Source: a bacterium (lineage in GTDB: Bacteria; Muiribacteriota; Ozemobacteria; Ozemobacterales; Ozemobacteraceae). From it: DNA of 6,970 nt. Positions 6,612 through 6,970 of the stretch are shown piece by piece; position 1 is the first letter of the stretch, and every line of letters starts with the position of its first letter. The position numbers were made by a program, and so were the translations under genes. The notes under the pieces were generated by a model that made no database searches, was not told the origin of the DNA, and saw only the letters and a list, made by a program, of their open reading frames with translations. The stretch is taken from positions 1 through 6,970 of the forward strand of contig JACPTH010000299.1 of assembly GCA_016192885.1 (NCBI GenBank), written 5' to 3'.

Positions 6612-6970
6612 TTGTCTCGAACGCTCTGAACATTTCCGTCGCGAACGGCCAACAAACCCGCGATTTTTCCATTTGTTATAGCCGGGTGAAGATCAAGATT
6701 GGCTACTCCATTTCCATTAATAAACAGCGTCGCGCCATTTAACACGCCCCGAACAGTGTTTTCTTGGGTGGTATACTGGTTACCGTCTATGCTAAATACC
6801 GCATCCTGGGCTTGCTGATTCGTTTTCAGATTTAAAACCGTGGCTATATTGCTTGTTCCATTCTGAAAACTTATTGCATTTTTCGTTCCGGTAAGCGATG
6901 AAGCCATTACTAATTGCCCGGATTCGTTGACGCTCGCATCAATATTCAGGTTGGCGGAGTTAATTATATT
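6515..6970 (-). pseudogene. flgK: Central fragment of flgK, start beyond window, frameshifted at its end
   Basis: The frame is open from the window edge and reads NLNIDASVNESGQLVMASS, followed by repeated beta-strand segments such as AVFSIDGNQYTTQENTV and NGKIAGLLAVRDGNVQS. The last motif is the conserved entry into the second rod-domain helix of FlgK. From about 6614 the translation (basic, arginine-rich) no longer resembles FlgK and ends at a TAG at 6515–6517. True FlgK sequence resumes in another frame from about 6611. The N-terminal half of the gene lies to the right of the window. Identification rests on the LLAVRDG motif, on the clear C-terminal fragment directly downstream and on the place before flgL. 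Confidence 0.8.
6601..6658. repeat. Ten-base perfect inverted repeat at the flgK break
   Basis: GGTTTGTTGG at 6601–6610 is the exact reverse complement of CCAACAAACC at 6649–6658, with 38 bases between. The left arm lies within the few bases where the flgK frame changes. The arms could form a hairpin, or one could be a copy of the other. It may also be chance, since the arms have low complexity. Confidence 0.6.

Overview
The window is a late flagellar gene cluster carried wholly on the minus strand. In the direction of transcription (right to left) the order is flgK – flgL – fliW – csrA – flagellin (fliC). This is the gene order known from Firmicutes and several candidate phyla, where the FliW/CsrA pair controls flagellin translation. 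GC content is moderate. The flagellin N-terminus and its long central region recall the oversized flagellins of candidate-phylum bacteria such as Omnitrophota. That placement is recalled similarity only and is held with low confidence.

Region by region: 1–2204 is a flagellin gene that starts at 2204 and runs off the left edge with at least 734 codons open. It has a normal N-terminal D0/D1 rod domain, then a very long central region with about four flagellin 'IN'-like modules. 2205–2375 is a leader with two stem-loops, several GGA motifs and a strong Shine-Dalgarno site. 2376–2627 is csrA, which shares the sequence TAATG with the end of fliW (2627–3124). 3144–6075 is flgL, about three times the usual size because of six tandem IN-like modules. 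6076–6155 is a short spacer holding three perfect heptamer repeats. 6156–6970 is the central and C-terminal part of flgK, whose start lies beyond the right edge.

The two hook-filament junction genes are both broken in this sequence. In flgL the reading frame changes near 5950 and about 45 residues of the N-terminal rod domain are missing. In flgK the frame changes near 6600 and a stretch of the rod domain also appears to be missing. The first IN-like module of FlgL is unusually short as well. fliW, csrA and the visible flagellin are intact. Either the locus is decaying or the assembly lost short pieces here; the sequence alone cannot decide.

Working model from known biology: FlgK and FlgL form the junction on which flagellin polymerises. 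FliW binds unpolymerised flagellin, and when flagellin is exported FliW instead inhibits CsrA, freeing flagellin mRNA for translation. The structured, GGA-containing leader before fliC fits a CsrA target. I see no RNA genes, CRISPR arrays, insertion sequences or plus-strand genes; no stretch over 300 bases lacks a gene.
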